DNA of 61,974 nt from Lachnospiraceae bacterium. GTDB lineage: Bacteria > Bacillota > Clostridia > Lachnospirales > Lachnospiraceae. The notes below the pieces were generated by a model. The model saw only the letters and a program-made list of their open reading frames with translations, was not told the DNA's origin and ran no database searches. Below are positions 1 through 8,679 of this stretch, in pieces. The translations under genes and the position numbers were made by a program. The stretch's first letter is position 1. Each line of letters begins with the position of its first letter. The stretch is from the NCBI GenBank assembly GCA_021199655.1, contig JAJQHQ010000024.1, forward strand, positions 5,888 through 67,861, given 5' to 3'.

Positions 1-1
1 G

Positions 2-3000
2 AATATCGGTGGCGTGGTTGGCTATGCATATTATGGTACTATAACCGTTAGTGGCTGTACCAACAGCGGCGATGTGAGCGGGACCGGGAATATCGGCGGC
101 GTTGCTGGCTATGCGAATGATACCACAACCGTGATTGACTGCGCCAACAGTGGCAAGGTGAGTGGAACCGGCAGCAACATCGGTGGAGTGGCTGGTTGTG
201 CCAGGAAAAGTACAGTCAGTAACTGCTGCAACAGCGGAGATGTTATCTGCTCTGGCGATTATGCAGGCGGCGTGGTCGGCTATGTGGATTCTGCAGTCGT
301 TTCCAATACATACTATTTGGACACTGCGGCTGGCAGTGGCGTAGGCAGCGACAGCAGCTATAGTGGAGCATCCGCCAGAACAGTCGATGAGTTCGCTTCC
401 GGCGAAGTTACATATTTGCTCAATGGAAGTGTTTCGGCCGGTACAACGTGGTATCAAAACATTGACAGCGGGACTGCGGACAGCTACCCTGTTTTGGACA
501 GATCGCACGGCGCGGTGTACTACGGTACGAATTGTGCAGGCACGGCGATTTACAGCAATAGTACAGTTCCCGCAGCGACTCACAGCCTGACGCGCGTAGA
601 TGCAAAAGCGGAGACCTGCACGGAGGCAGGGAACGTCGCATACTGGTACTGCTCAGTGTGCGGTGGGTATTTCAGCAATTCATCGGGAACGGAGACAACA
701 ACCCTGAGCAATGTGACGATTCCCACAACGGGGCATAGCTACAAAGCTGTTGTAACAGAACCGACCTGCACGACAGGAGGCTACACCACTTACACCTGCT
801 CCGTCTGCGGCGACAGCTACACGGCGGACGAGACCGTACTGACAGGCCATAATTATGAATCAGTCGTAATAGCTCCGACTTGCACAAAAGGCGGGTATAC
901 CACCTACACTTGTGTGTATTGCGGCGACAGCTATACGGCAGACGAGACAGAAGCAACGGGTCACAGCTGGGATGAAGGTGTTGTCACGACAGAGGCGACC
1001 TGCACGGAAGATGGTGTGAAGACCTACACCTGCACGGTATGTGGCGAGACCAAGACCGAAACGATAGCGGCAACAGGCCACAGCTACGAAGCGGTTGTAA
1101 CAGAACCGACCTGCACGACAGGAGGCTACACCACTTACACCTGCTCCGTCTGCGGCAACAGCTACACGGCAGACGAGACCGAGGCGACAGGTCATAATTA
1201 CGAAGCAGTTGTAACGGAACCGACCTGTACGGAGAAAGGCTATACCACTTACACCTGCTCCGTCTGCGGCGACAGCTATACGGCGGACGAGACCGAAGCG
1301 ACAGGCCATACTTGGAATGATGGAACTGTCACGACAGCGGCGACCTGCACGGAAGATGGTGAGAAGACCTACACCTGCACGGTATGTGGCGAGACCAGGA
1401 CCGAGAAGATTGAAGCGACTGGTCACAGCTACGAAGCTGTTGTAACCGACCCGACCTGCACAGAGAAAGGCTATACCACTTATACCTGCTCCGTCTGCGG
1501 CGACACTTACACGGCGGACGAGACTGAGGCGACGGGTCACAGCTATGAAGCGGTTGTAACGGAACCGACCTGCACGACAGGAGGCTACACTACTCATACC
1601 TGCTCCGTCTGCGGCGACAGCTATACTGACAATGAAACCGAAGCGACAGGCCACAGCTGGGATGAAGGAACTGTTACGACAGAGGCGACCTGCTCAGAAG
1701 ATGGTGTGAAGACCTACACCTGCACGGTATGTGGCAAGACCAAGACCGAGAAGATTGAAGCAACTGGTCACAGCTACGAAGCTGTCGTAACGGAACCGAC
1801 CTGCACCGAAAAGGGATATACCACTTATACTTGCAAGGTGTGCGGCGACAGCTATAAGGCAGATGAGACCGACGCGACCGGCCATACATCAGACGAAGCA
1901 GTGAAAGAAAATGAAGTAGCAGCGACCTGTACGACAGACGGTTCTTATGATAGTGTGGTGTACTGCACAGTATGCGGCGGGGAATTAAGCCGCGATATAG
2001 TTACCCTTCCCGCAACGGGCCACAGCTTTGGAGAATGGGAAACCATTACATCCCCAACCTGCGAAGATAGCGGCAGCGAGCAACGTACCTGTTCCGTCTG
2101 CCAGTATGCGGAAAACCGCTCCCTTGATGCGGCGGGACATGACTGGGAAGAAGATTATACAGTTGATCAGGAAGCTGCCTGTACAACCGATGGAAGCCGT
2201 TCCATCCATTGCAAAAATTGCGAAGCCGTAAAAGACAGTGAGGTAATCCCGGCGACAGGGCATAACTGGGATGAAGGGATAGTAACGGCAGAAGCCGCAT
2301 GCGAGGAAACCGGATTAATGCTCTACACTTGCACTGTATGCCAGGAAACAAAGACTGAAATCATCACGGCATCCGGGCATATCTTAACTCATGTGGTGTC
2401 GAATGCAGCCACATGTACAGGAGAAGGGAATATCGAATACTGGTACTGCGAAGACTGTGGGAAATATTTCAGCGACGAAATGGCTGAGACAGAAATCAGC
2501 TTTGCTGATACAGTAATCCCTGCCACAGGGCATAGTTACGGCGAGTGGGAAACTGTCATATCCCCGACCTGCGAAGATACAGGGAGCGAAAAGCGTTCCT
2601 GTACGGCTTGCGGATATACCGAGACCAGAGATGTTGAACCGGCAGGGCATGACTGGGAAGAGGATTATACTGTGGACGTGGAAGCGGGATGTACAACTGA
2701 TGGGAGCAAGTCCATCCACTGCAGAAACTGTGCGGCAGTAAAAGACAGCGAAGTGATCCCGGCAACAGGTCACAGTTATGAAGCTGTTGTGACCGAACCG
2801 ACCTACACGGAACAGGGCTACACCGTTTACACCTGCACAAACTGCGGCGACAGCTATATAACGGATTATACTGCCATTAAGGTCATAGACGGAACAGATG
2901 AAAATCTTAGCACAAAAACACTGGTTCAGGAACTGACAGCTGTGCCGGAAGGGCTGAAGAGTCTGTATTCCAGTGTGGATGAACTTATTTCAGAGTTGAT

Positions 3001-3553
3001 AAGCCGTGTCACGGTAGGTACGGGGTATACAGCGGAAAACGCCCTTGTGTATGATGTGGTACTGCAATACCGGATCAACGGCGGAGAGTGGATCAACGCC
3101 ACAGTGGACAACTTCCCCGCAACGGGCATTACAGTGACTCTGCCTTACCCTGAAGGAACAGACAGCAGCTATGAGTTTACTGTGCTGCATATGTTCACGG
3201 AGACTTCGTCCCGGCTGGGCATTACGGCGGGAGGAACGGAGACACCCACGATTACAAAGAGCGACGATGGCTTAGTCGTTACCCTTACGGGACTGTCCCC
3301 TGTAGCGGTTTCCTGGAAAGAGGCAGAAGAAGAAACAGAAGAGACGGAAACAGAAGCCTCTACTGAAAGTGCCGAGACCGAAAGCGCAGCTGCTGAAAGT
3401 GAGACTACAGCTACGGAGAGCGAATCTGAATCCGAAACTAACGCATCTCCGCAGACCGGAGATAATACGCCATTCGAAACATGGTTTGCTGTTTTGATTT
3501 TATCTGCATTGGCGATAAGCGTTTTGTTCTTTCGTAGGTATAAGGCAGAGTAA
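2..3553 (+). CDS. Cell-wall-anchored Cys-repeat surface protein (5' end outside window)
   Basis: The frame is open from base 2, so the start lies upstream of the window; 1183 residues are visible. The first ~100 residues carry GLUG-like repeats (GNIGGVAGY, NSGDVSGTG). Residues ~190-1000 are about twenty tandem units of ~30 residues built on PTCTxxGYTTYTCSVCG and ATGH, with three cysteines each. A non-repetitive domain follows, then a Glu/Ser/Thr-rich stalk. The C-terminus is a sorting signal: SPQTGDNTP, a hydrophobic stretch, and the basic tail RRYKAE. SPQTG resembles the SPxTG substrates of clostridial class B sortase. Probable adhesin or matrix protein; ligand unknown. The repeats are also nearly identical in DNA, so copy number may vary. 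Confidence 0.85.
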   Translation, partial: NIGGVVGYAYYGTITVSGCTNSGDVSGTGNIGGVAGYANDTTTVIDCANSGKVSGTGSNIGGVAGCARKSTVSNCCNSGDVICSGDYAGGVVGYVDSAVVSNTYYLDTAAGSGVGSDSSYSGASARTVDEFASGEVTYLLNGSVSAGTTWYQNIDSGTADSYPVLDRSHGAVYYGTNCAGTAIYSNSTVPAATHSLTRVDAKAETCTEAGNVAYWYCSVCGGYFSNSSGTETTTLSNVTIPTTGHSYKAVVTEPTCTTGGYTTYTCSVCGDSYTADETVLTGHNYESVVIAPTCTKGGYTTYTCVYCGDSYTADETEATGHSWDEGVVTTEATCTEDGVKTYTCTVCGETKTETIAATGHSYEAVVTEPTCTTGGYTTYTCSVCGNSYTADETEATGHNYEAVVTEPTCTEKGYTTYTCSVCGDSYTADETEATGHTWNDGTVTTAATCTEDGEKTYTCTVCGETRTEKIEATGHSYEAVVTDPTCTEKGYTTYTCSVCGDTYTADETEATGHSYEAVVTEPTCTTGGYTTHTCSVCGDSYTDNETEATGHSWDEGTVTTEATCSEDGVKTYTCTVCGKTKTEKIEATGHSYEAVVTEPTCTEKGYTTYTCKVCGDSYKADETDATGHTSDEAVKENEVAATCTTDGSYDSVVYCTVCGGELSRDIVTLPATGHSFGEWETITSPTCEDSGSEQRTCSVCQYAENRSLDAAGHDWEEDYTVDQEAACTTDGSRSIHCKNCEAVKDSEVIPATGHNWDEGIVTAEAACEETGLMLYTCTVCQETKTEIITASGHILTHVVSNAATCTGEGNIEYWYCEDCGKYFSDEMAETEISFADTVIPATGHSYGEWETVISPTCEDTGSEKRSCTACGYTETRDVEPAGHDWEEDYTVDVEAGCTTDGSKSIHCRNCAAVKDSEVIPATGHSYEAVVTEPTYTEQGYTVYTCTNCGDSYITDYTAIKVIDGTDENLSTKTLVQELTAVPEGLKSLYSSVDELISELISRVTVGTGYTAENALVYDVVLQYRINGGEWINATVDNFPATGITVTLPYPEGTDSSYEFTVLHMFTETSSRLGITAGGTETPTITKSDDGLVVTLTGLSPVAVSWKEAEEETEETETEASTESAETESAAAESETTATESESESETNASPQTGDNTPFETWFAVLILSALAISVLFFRRYKAE

Positions 3554-3579
3554 ATCAGACGCTTCCTGACAGAAAAAAC

Positions 3580-3608
3580 TTGATGTACTAAGAATCTTGT
3601 GTTATAGT
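3580..3608 (+). promoter_or_regulatory. Promoter of antisense (antitoxin) RNA
   Basis: TTGATG, a 17-bp spacer, then TATAGT. It points toward the 3' end of the small toxin gene on the other strand and no protein start follows it, which fits an antisense RNA promoter. Confidence 0.7.
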
Positions 3609-3614
3609 ATCCAT

Positions 3615-3735
3615 AAAGAAAGACACCTGCTGGTACTGGTGCCTTCCGGGAGCTACCGATAGACGGTTAGCCGCAAATTAGATTAGTTGTTGAAATAACC
3701 GCTCGCGTTTGACGGACATGGGCGGTTATTTCTGC
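3615..3735 (+). ncRNA. Predicted antisense antitoxin RNA of a type I toxin-antitoxin locus
   Basis: About 120 nt run from the promoter at 3580-3608 to the shared terminator at 3693-3735, overlapping the 3' end of the toxin mRNA. The RNA contains GAGCTACC and CGGTTAGCC; the same words occur in the toxin 5' leader (3900-3930, other strand), where CTACC/GGTAG forms a hairpin. Convergent RNAs with a common terminator and related hairpins are typical of Fst/par-type systems. Exact ends are inferred. Confidence 0.6.
3693..3735. terminator. Bidirectional terminator shared by toxin mRNA and antisense RNA
   Basis: The stem AAATAACCGC / GCGGTTATTT has A-runs on one side and T-runs on the other, so it can work on both strands. 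The toxin stop codon lies in the stem. Confidence 0.7.
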
Positions 3736-3824
3736 GTTTTATGAATATCTTTGCCGAATGTATATCCGGCACAAAAGCAGCTGACGCCGAAGCTCAGTAC
3801 TGCAATTAAGTCCGCGATACTCAT
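3726..3824 (-). CDS. Small hydrophobic Hol_Tox/Fst-like toxin (type I TA)
   Basis: A 32-residue protein starting MSIADLIAVLSFGVS, with one membrane-spanning segment (residues ~4-22) and a short charged tail (GKDIHKTQK). It has a strong ribosome site (AAAGGAGGG) ahead of the ATG and ends inside a bidirectional terminator. Size, layout and downstream sequence match the 'putative holin-like toxin' family common on clostridial conjugative elements, whose members act at the cell membrane and are silenced by an antisense RNA. The neighbouring TraG fragment supports a mobile-element origin. It is too short for many gene finders. Toxicity is inferred from the family. Confidence 0.75.
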   Translation of the reverse strand: MSIADLIAVLSFGVSCFCAGYTFGKDIHKTQK

Positions 3825-3942
3825 TGGCTTAGCCCTCCTTTCACTGGATTCCCTTGCGGGTTTCTATGTAAACGAAGGGTCGCAGTCCCTTCGAGTGAAG
3901 GGCTAACCGCCTACCATCCTGGTAGCTCTTGCCGATTATCCT

Positions 3943-3972
3943 ATCATAGTTCGACAAAAAAATCCATAACAA
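3943..3972 (-). promoter_or_regulatory. Candidate toxin promoter
   Basis: Reading the minus strand: TTGTTA, an 18-bp spacer, then TATGAT. It lies ~120 bp upstream of the toxin ATG and gives a long structured leader, as in related loci. Confidence 0.45.
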
Positions 3973-4101
3973 AATAATTTTTTGCAAAATCACTGAATTG
4001 CAGCTCATTTTTGCATAAAGGCGAATCGAAATTGCAAGTCGGGAAATCCGCTTAAATTCTGAAAAAATCACACAATTTAAAAATTTCATAAAATACGACT
4101 T

Positions 4102-4263
4102 GACTTCCTCGACGTGAAGGGTGAGTTGCTTAGGGACATTGGCCATTACTTAGAACTGATGGGATATAAGGTGATTGTCCTGAATCTCGTGGACATGGAC
4201 CATTCGGATGGATACAATCCGTTTGCTTACATTCGGTCTGATGAGGATATGTTCTCTGGCGTA
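4102..4263 (+). pseudogene. TraG/VirD4 coupling-protein fragment (conjugative element remnant)
   Basis: The frame reads VKGELLRDIG, MGYKVIVLNLVDMDHS and YNPFAYIRSDED, which is the conserved stretch after the Walker A motif of TraG/VirD4 type IV coupling proteins (usually DPKGEL..., LNL, YNPF). The Walker A itself and everything after SDED are missing, and the frame then runs into unrelated AT-rich sequence and promoter DNA. About 55 codons of a ~600-codon gene survive. It is a dead remnant of an integrative conjugative element. Confidence 0.7.
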
Positions 4264-4293
4264 TATATTCGTGTTTTAGGTTTTTTAAAATGT

Positions 4294-4331
4294 GAATTCG
4301 AATTGATTCACATTTTTTTGTATGCTAAAGT
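4294..4331 (+). promoter_or_regulatory. Island promoter A with GAATTNGAATTGAT motif
   Basis: GAATTCGAATTGATT at 4294-4308 includes TTGATT as -35; 17 bp later is TAAAGT. The same layout occurs at the other three island promoters. The motif also sits in an inverted repeat (AATGTGAAT / ATTCACATT) followed by seven T, so termination of incoming transcription is another possible role. Confidence 0.5.
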
Positions 4332-4401
4332 TTTTAAAATTGCAGCAGAATTGCATATCAAAACAGGTATATGATTAAACAAAGATGGGAGGATGATAAC
4401 G

Positions 4402-6879
4402 ATGGCTGACTTTAGCGAACTTCTAAAAAACCAGGTTTTTCACGAAGACACGAATGATTTTGAAGTAAGAGGCCCTGAGTGTATCAGTGGCCGCGGCCCG
4501 GACGCAAAAACGGCCTGGACCGGTGCCCTTGTGCAGGACAATGGTGATGTTTTGTTTCGCCTTTATGCGCCGGATGCTGCCTACGTAAAACTTGATTTTG
4601 GAGGGACTCATATCCGGACTAAAAAAGGTGTTGTTCTGGATATGGAGAAAAAAGAAGATGGAATGTGGGAATATCTTCTGCCCTATGATTCTAATGATGT
4701 GGGGCCGAGGGATTTTCATTTCATTGTTGACGGAGCGAGGGTGATCAGTCCCTATCTTCCGATTTATCATCGTACAGGAAAGAATAATAACTATGTGGAG
4801 ATCCCGGATCCGGATTTTACCTTACATCATATAAAGAATGTTCCGCATGGATCGGTTGTCTTTCGAACTTACTGGTCTGATGTATATGGACGCTGGATGC
4901 GTTGCGTCCTGTATCTTCCGGCAGAGTATAATCAGGAAAGTACATCGGATTATCCGGTCGTCTATTTAAATAATGGCGGAAGTGAAAATGAGACGACCTG
5001 GATAAATGCAAGTAAGATTCATTATATTCTGGATAATCTGATTGCAAACGGAGAAGCGGTTCCCATGGTGGTTGTCATGACGAATACCATGGCTTTTCGG
5101 AATGAGGAGGATGCCCGGACGGAAAATCTTTTTGCATGGCGTGATATGATTCTTCAGGATACGATTCCGTTTATTGAAAAAGAGTACCGGGTACGTAAGG
5201 ATAAATGGAATCGGGCAATCTGCGGAAATTCGTTTGGCGGGGTCGCGGCCGGCCTGATTGGCTGGGCGCATCCGGAAATTTTTGGTAATCTCGGCTTTTT
5301 CGCGGCACCGGTGCATTATGAGAATCTCTGGAAAACCTTTGAAGAAAATGAGCATATGCAGTGGATGGTAAATAACGGAGATAAGGTGGGAGAAGAATAT
5401 AAAGTTATTTTTATGTCCAGAGGCGAGGCGGAATACCTGACAAACTGGATTCTTCAGATGGATGATGACTGGCTGTCACGTAATGGAATTCTTCATCAGA
5501 ACTGTATGCATGTGCGTCTTTATGGCGGTGATTTTACTCACGACCATTCAACTTTCCGACGCGGGTTTGCGGATTTCTGCAGGCTCCTGTTCCGAAATAC
5601 AAATCGGATTCTGGGACAGCATAAACCGGATCTGCGTGGGAAATGGGAACCGAAAGGAGCAGCAATGTCTGAAAATAACGAAAAGAAAACGACCGATGCT
5701 GCCTGCGCAAAGGATGCAGGTAAACAGGAAGACTGGATGGAACAGAAAATCGGCGGAGTGGAAAAGAAAGAAGGAAAAAGGGTATTTGTCCAGCCGGGAG
5801 AAGGTTTGAAAATGAATGAGGATGGCAGCGCCGTCGTCCAGATTACGGCAAATCCCGGGGATGAAGTGATCTTATCTGTCGGCAACAGTTTCGAACACCC
5901 CAGAAAAATACAGATGGTGGATGAAGAAAATATTGGTTTATTTACCGCCTGTGTTGAAAGAGGAGATTTTAAGGGTCCGCAGAGAGTCGTATTTCGTGTA
6001 AATGATGTCGAGAAGCTGAACGTAACCATGCCGATGCTGTACCATGCAAATTCTCTCAGCAATTACATCGAATTTCCGGATGAGGAACTGGATGTTTTGC
6101 TCGAAGCAAGGCCGGATCGCGAGCATGGGGTAGTAAGTCATATTTTCTATGAGTCAAAAGCATTCGGGAAAATGATGTCCAGCGTTGTATATACACCTCC
6201 TGGGTATTCCGAAGAAAATGAATATCCGGTACTTTATTTCTTTCATGAGTGCGGAGAAAATCAGCTCGCGTGGACCGATGCATCCAGAACCAACTATCTG
6301 TTTGATAACATGATTCAGGAAGGATTATGCGGCCCGTTTATCATGGTAGAGGTCGATTGTACCATGTCGCTGGCGTACCATGATCAGGAAGATTTCTTTG
6401 AGGGATTCGATGAACTGGAACAATTCCTGATGCAGGATTGTGCAGGATATGTAGAATCTCATTTCAGTGTCAGAAAAGATAAATGGCACAGGGCTATAGC
6501 CGGAATTGGTCTGGGGGCGATCCAGGCCGGATACATTGGACTCAGGAATACGGAATTTTATGGAAACATTGGCTTGTTCACAGCATTCTGGCCATCTATG
6601 GAATTCCATGAACACGGAAAGGATGACCCGATCTATGATGCGGTAAAATCACTGGGAGAGCATCCGGACGAAGTAAAGGTATTCTACCGCTCTGAAGGCG
6701 ATGCAGATGCTCATTATAAGTTGATAGAAAAAGAAAATGAGCTTATGGACGAACTTGGGTGCTCCACACTTCCGGGCTACCATGTGGAGGTGCATCATGG
6801 TGTGGAACACAGCTGGGGAGGATACCGCCGCTCTTTTCGGAATTTTCTGAAATTGCTTTTTGAAAAACAGGACATTTGA
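4402..6879 (+). CDS. Tandem CE1-type esterase (enterochelin/feruloyl esterase-like), second domain lacks the nucleophile
   Basis: 825 residues, no signal peptide. The start at 4402 (MADFSELL) is chosen because GGGAGG lies 9 nt before it but directly abuts the ATG at 4393. Residues ~40-140 form an N-terminal beta-sandwich (E-set/CBM48-like). Residues ~150-400 form an alpha/beta hydrolase of the putative-esterase family with nucleophile elbow GNSFGG (Ser277) and a C-terminal HDHS histidine. A second copy fills ~460-825, but its elbow reads GIGLGA: Ser is replaced by Gly, while EHSW is kept. The linker holds an internal ATG (5665) with AAAGGAG 5 nt upstream. It lies upstream of the ABC importer and probably hydrolyses an imported ester in the cytoplasm. 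Substrate unknown. Confidence 0.85.
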   Translation: MADFSELLKNQVFHEDTNDFEVRGPECISGRGPDAKTAWTGALVQDNGDVLFRLYAPDAAYVKLDFGGTHIRTKKGVVLDMEKKEDGMWEYLLPYDSNDVGPRDFHFIVDGARVISPYLPIYHRTGKNNNYVEIPDPDFTLHHIKNVPHGSVVFRTYWSDVYGRWMRCVLYLPAEYNQESTSDYPVVYLNNGGSENETTWINASKIHYILDNLIANGEAVPMVVVMTNTMAFRNEEDARTENLFAWRDMILQDTIPFIEKEYRVRKDKWNRAICGNSFGGVAAGLIGWAHPEIFGNLGFFAAPVHYENLWKTFEENEHMQWMVNNGDKVGEEYKVIFMSRGEAEYLTNWILQMDDDWLSRNGILHQNCMHVRLYGGDFTHDHSTFRRGFADFCRLLFRNTNRILGQHKPDLRGKWEPKGAAMSENNEKKTTDAACAKDAGKQEDWMEQKIGGVEKKEGKRVFVQPGEGLKMNEDGSAVVQITANPGDEVILSVGNSFEHPRKIQMVDEENIGLFTACVERGDFKGPQRVVFRVNDVEKLNVTMPMLYHANSLSNYIEFPDEELDVLLEARPDREHGVVSHIFYESKAFGKMMSSVVYTPPGYSEENEYPVLYFFHECGENQLAWTDASRTNYLFDNMIQEGLCGPFIMVEVDCTMSLAYHDQEDFFEGFDELEQFLMQDCAGYVESHFSVRKDKWHRAIAGIGLGAIQAGYIGLRNTEFYGNIGLFTAFWPSMEFHEHGKDDPIYDAVKSLGEHPDEVKVFYRSEGDADAHYKLIEKENELMDELGCSTLPGYHVEVHHGVEHSWGGYRRSFRNFLKLLFEKQDI

Positions 6880-6936
6880 TTGGGAGACTTCACAAATTAA
6901 AACGGAATTCATTCTAATTTTGAGAAAAAATGACGG

Positions 6937-6974
6937 GAATTGGAATTGATACGGAGAGAAAAATACGTTAGATT
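6937..6974 (+). promoter_or_regulatory. Island promoter B (ABC importer operon)
   Basis: GAATTGGAATTGATA at 6937-6951 contains TTGATA as -35; after 17 bp comes TAGATT (6969-6974). It lies ~70 bp upstream of the binding-protein gene and shares motif and spacing with promoters A, C and D. Confidence 0.6.
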
Positions 6975-7039
6975 GATGACACAGGGAACAAAACACAGGT
7001 GTTCCACATTAATAAAATAAAGAAAAGGAGAAAACGACT

Positions 7040-8611
7040 ATGAAGAAAACACTTGCAGCTGTATTAGCTGTGGGACTGGCGCTTTCATCAACCGGGACCG
7101 CACTGGCAGAAGAAAGCACGTCCGCAGCAACGTATGAAGGTTCAGTAATGAACATCGGAGTAACTTCAAGTACTGCTTCCTGGAATCCATTTACCGGTAC
7201 CGGTTCGAGTACTGGTGTAGGACAGGCCTCAACCATGATTTATGAGACCCTGATGGATCTGAGCATGAATCCTGTACTGGCTTATGATTATGAAAAGATT
7301 GATGATGTGACTTATGATTTCTATATCTGGGATAACATCGTTGACTCACAGGGAAATGCAATTACTGCATCGGATGTTGTATTCTCATATGAGCAGGCAA
7401 TTGCCGGAGGAAACGCACACGGAATTTCTATTATCGACACAGTGACAGCAGTGGATGATTATACGGTTGAGTTTACATTTACTCATGAGCCGTATATCGG
7501 AGATCTGGAATCTGTTGCAGGCCAGGTAGCGATCATCAGTCAGGCTGCGTATGAGGCAAGTGAAGACAATATGGCAACCGAGCCGATCGGCACCGGTCCC
7601 TATGTCCTGACAGAATGGGTGCCGGATTCCATTACGACAGTTACAGTGAGAGATGATTACTGGGCATCCGAGGATCAGATTGGTTCTGATATGATGAAAT
7701 CAAACATTGAAACGGTGAATTTCGTGGTGATCTCTGAGGCTTCCCAGTCAACGATCGCACTGGAAAATGGAACCATTGATTATTCTGCTAATATCACTAC
7801 CGCAGATCTTACATTTTTCGAGGAAGGCGGAGTTGATTCAGAGAATTATTATGTAGAGCAGCTGGCGCAGGGCCTTACAACTGTTTTGCTCGCGAACATG
7901 AGCGAGGACAGCATTCTTGGAGATAATCAGGCGCTCCGCGAAGCCGTTTTCTACGCAATTGATGTTCCGTCTATCATCGTAGGTGCGTCAAGTGGTAATG
8001 GAATCATCACGTATGATGCGAGCAATGCGTCTCTGTCGGATTATAACACAGAATGGAACGATGAGGATAACTACTATCATTACAATGTGGAAACCGCACA
8101 GGAAAAGCTTGCTGAAGCCGGATATTCATCCGGAGAAGTCTCTTTGACACTATTCTGTGAGTCTGGCGATGAGTATACAAATATGGCTACGTTGATTCAG
8201 GCATTTCTTGCAAATATCGGTATTAACGTTGAAATCGAAGCGTATGACAGCGCAATCCTGAACGAGTATGCTGCAGACAGCACACAGTGGGATCTGATCC
8301 TGTCTCTGACAGGCTCTGAGGATTATATTGTAAACAGCTGGGCTCATCTGTTCGATCCGGAGAATTACAGCAATGGAATGTCTATCAACTTTATCGATGA
8401 TCAGGAAATGTTTGATCTTCTGAATCTCTGCAAGACCTATGATGGACATACAGAAGAAAATCTGAACGCATTCCATGAGTATATCACAGGAAACGCGGTG
8501 GCAATGGGACTGTACAATTCTTATACGAATTCTGTTGTAAACAGAAAATATGAGCTGTCCTATACACAGCAGATGTCAATCATTCCGCAGGCGACTGTCA
8601 TTGTGGAGTAA
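7040..8611 (+). CDS. ABC transporter substrate-binding protein, family 5 (DppA/OppA/NikA type)
   Basis: 523 residues. The signal peptide MKKTLAAVLAVGLALSSTG ends near TALA-EES. The mature part matches peptide/nickel-type binding proteins: a WNPF segment near the start, IGTGPYVLTEWVPD in the middle, and the closing-lobe pattern LREAVFYAID. Ribosome site AAAAGGAG. No cysteine lies at the end of the signal peptide, so the usual lipoprotein anchor is absent. It is the first gene of the permease-ATPase set and defines what is imported; the family handles peptides, sugars, metal chelates and other small compounds, so the ligand cannot be named. Confidence 0.9.
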   Translation: MKKTLAAVLAVGLALSSTGTALAEESTSAATYEGSVMNIGVTSSTASWNPFTGTGSSTGVGQASTMIYETLMDLSMNPVLAYDYEKIDDVTYDFYIWDNIVDSQGNAITASDVVFSYEQAIAGGNAHGISIIDTVTAVDDYTVEFTFTHEPYIGDLESVAGQVAIISQAAYEASEDNMATEPIGTGPYVLTEWVPDSITTVTVRDDYWASEDQIGSDMMKSNIETVNFVVISEASQSTIALENGTIDYSANITTADLTFFEEGGVDSENYYVEQLAQGLTTVLLANMSEDSILGDNQALREAVFYAIDVPSIIVGASSGNGIITYDASNASLSDYNTEWNDEDNYYHYNVETAQEKLAEAGYSSGEVSLTLFCESGDEYTNMATLIQAFLANIGINVEIEAYDSAILNEYAADSTQWDLILSLTGSEDYIVNSWAHLFDPENYSNGMSINFIDDQEMFDLLNLCKTYDGHTEENLNAFHEYITGNAVAMGLYNSYTNSVVNRKYELSYTQQMSIIPQATVIVE

Positions 8612-8630
8612 TAGACAGGCTACAGAAATA

Positions 8631-8660
8631 ATGGGGCTGGCAACGGCCCCATTTCTCTTT
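8631..8660 (+). terminator. Partial terminator between binding protein and permease
   Basis: ATGGGGC / GCCCCAT stem followed by TTTCTCTTT. Such a leaky stem-loop after a binding-protein gene is expected to keep binding protein in excess over the membrane parts. Confidence 0.6.
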
Positions 8661-8679
8661 AACAAAAAGGAGTAAGCGG

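Noticed and set aside
860-1654. 264-codon antisense frame in the first gene
   Set aside because: Produced by the tandem repeats read backwards; its own 'repeats' mirror the coding ones.
700-2850. Regular repeats resembling a CRISPR-like array
   Set aside because: Units are in frame, adjacent without unique spacers, and encode a protein repeat. The TESETTA stretch near 61.25 kb is rejected for the same reason.
4287-4319. Inverted repeat with T-run read as a terminator only
   Set aside because: It contains the promoter motif shared with three other island promoters at matching spacing, so it was listed as promoter A; a terminator role remains possible.
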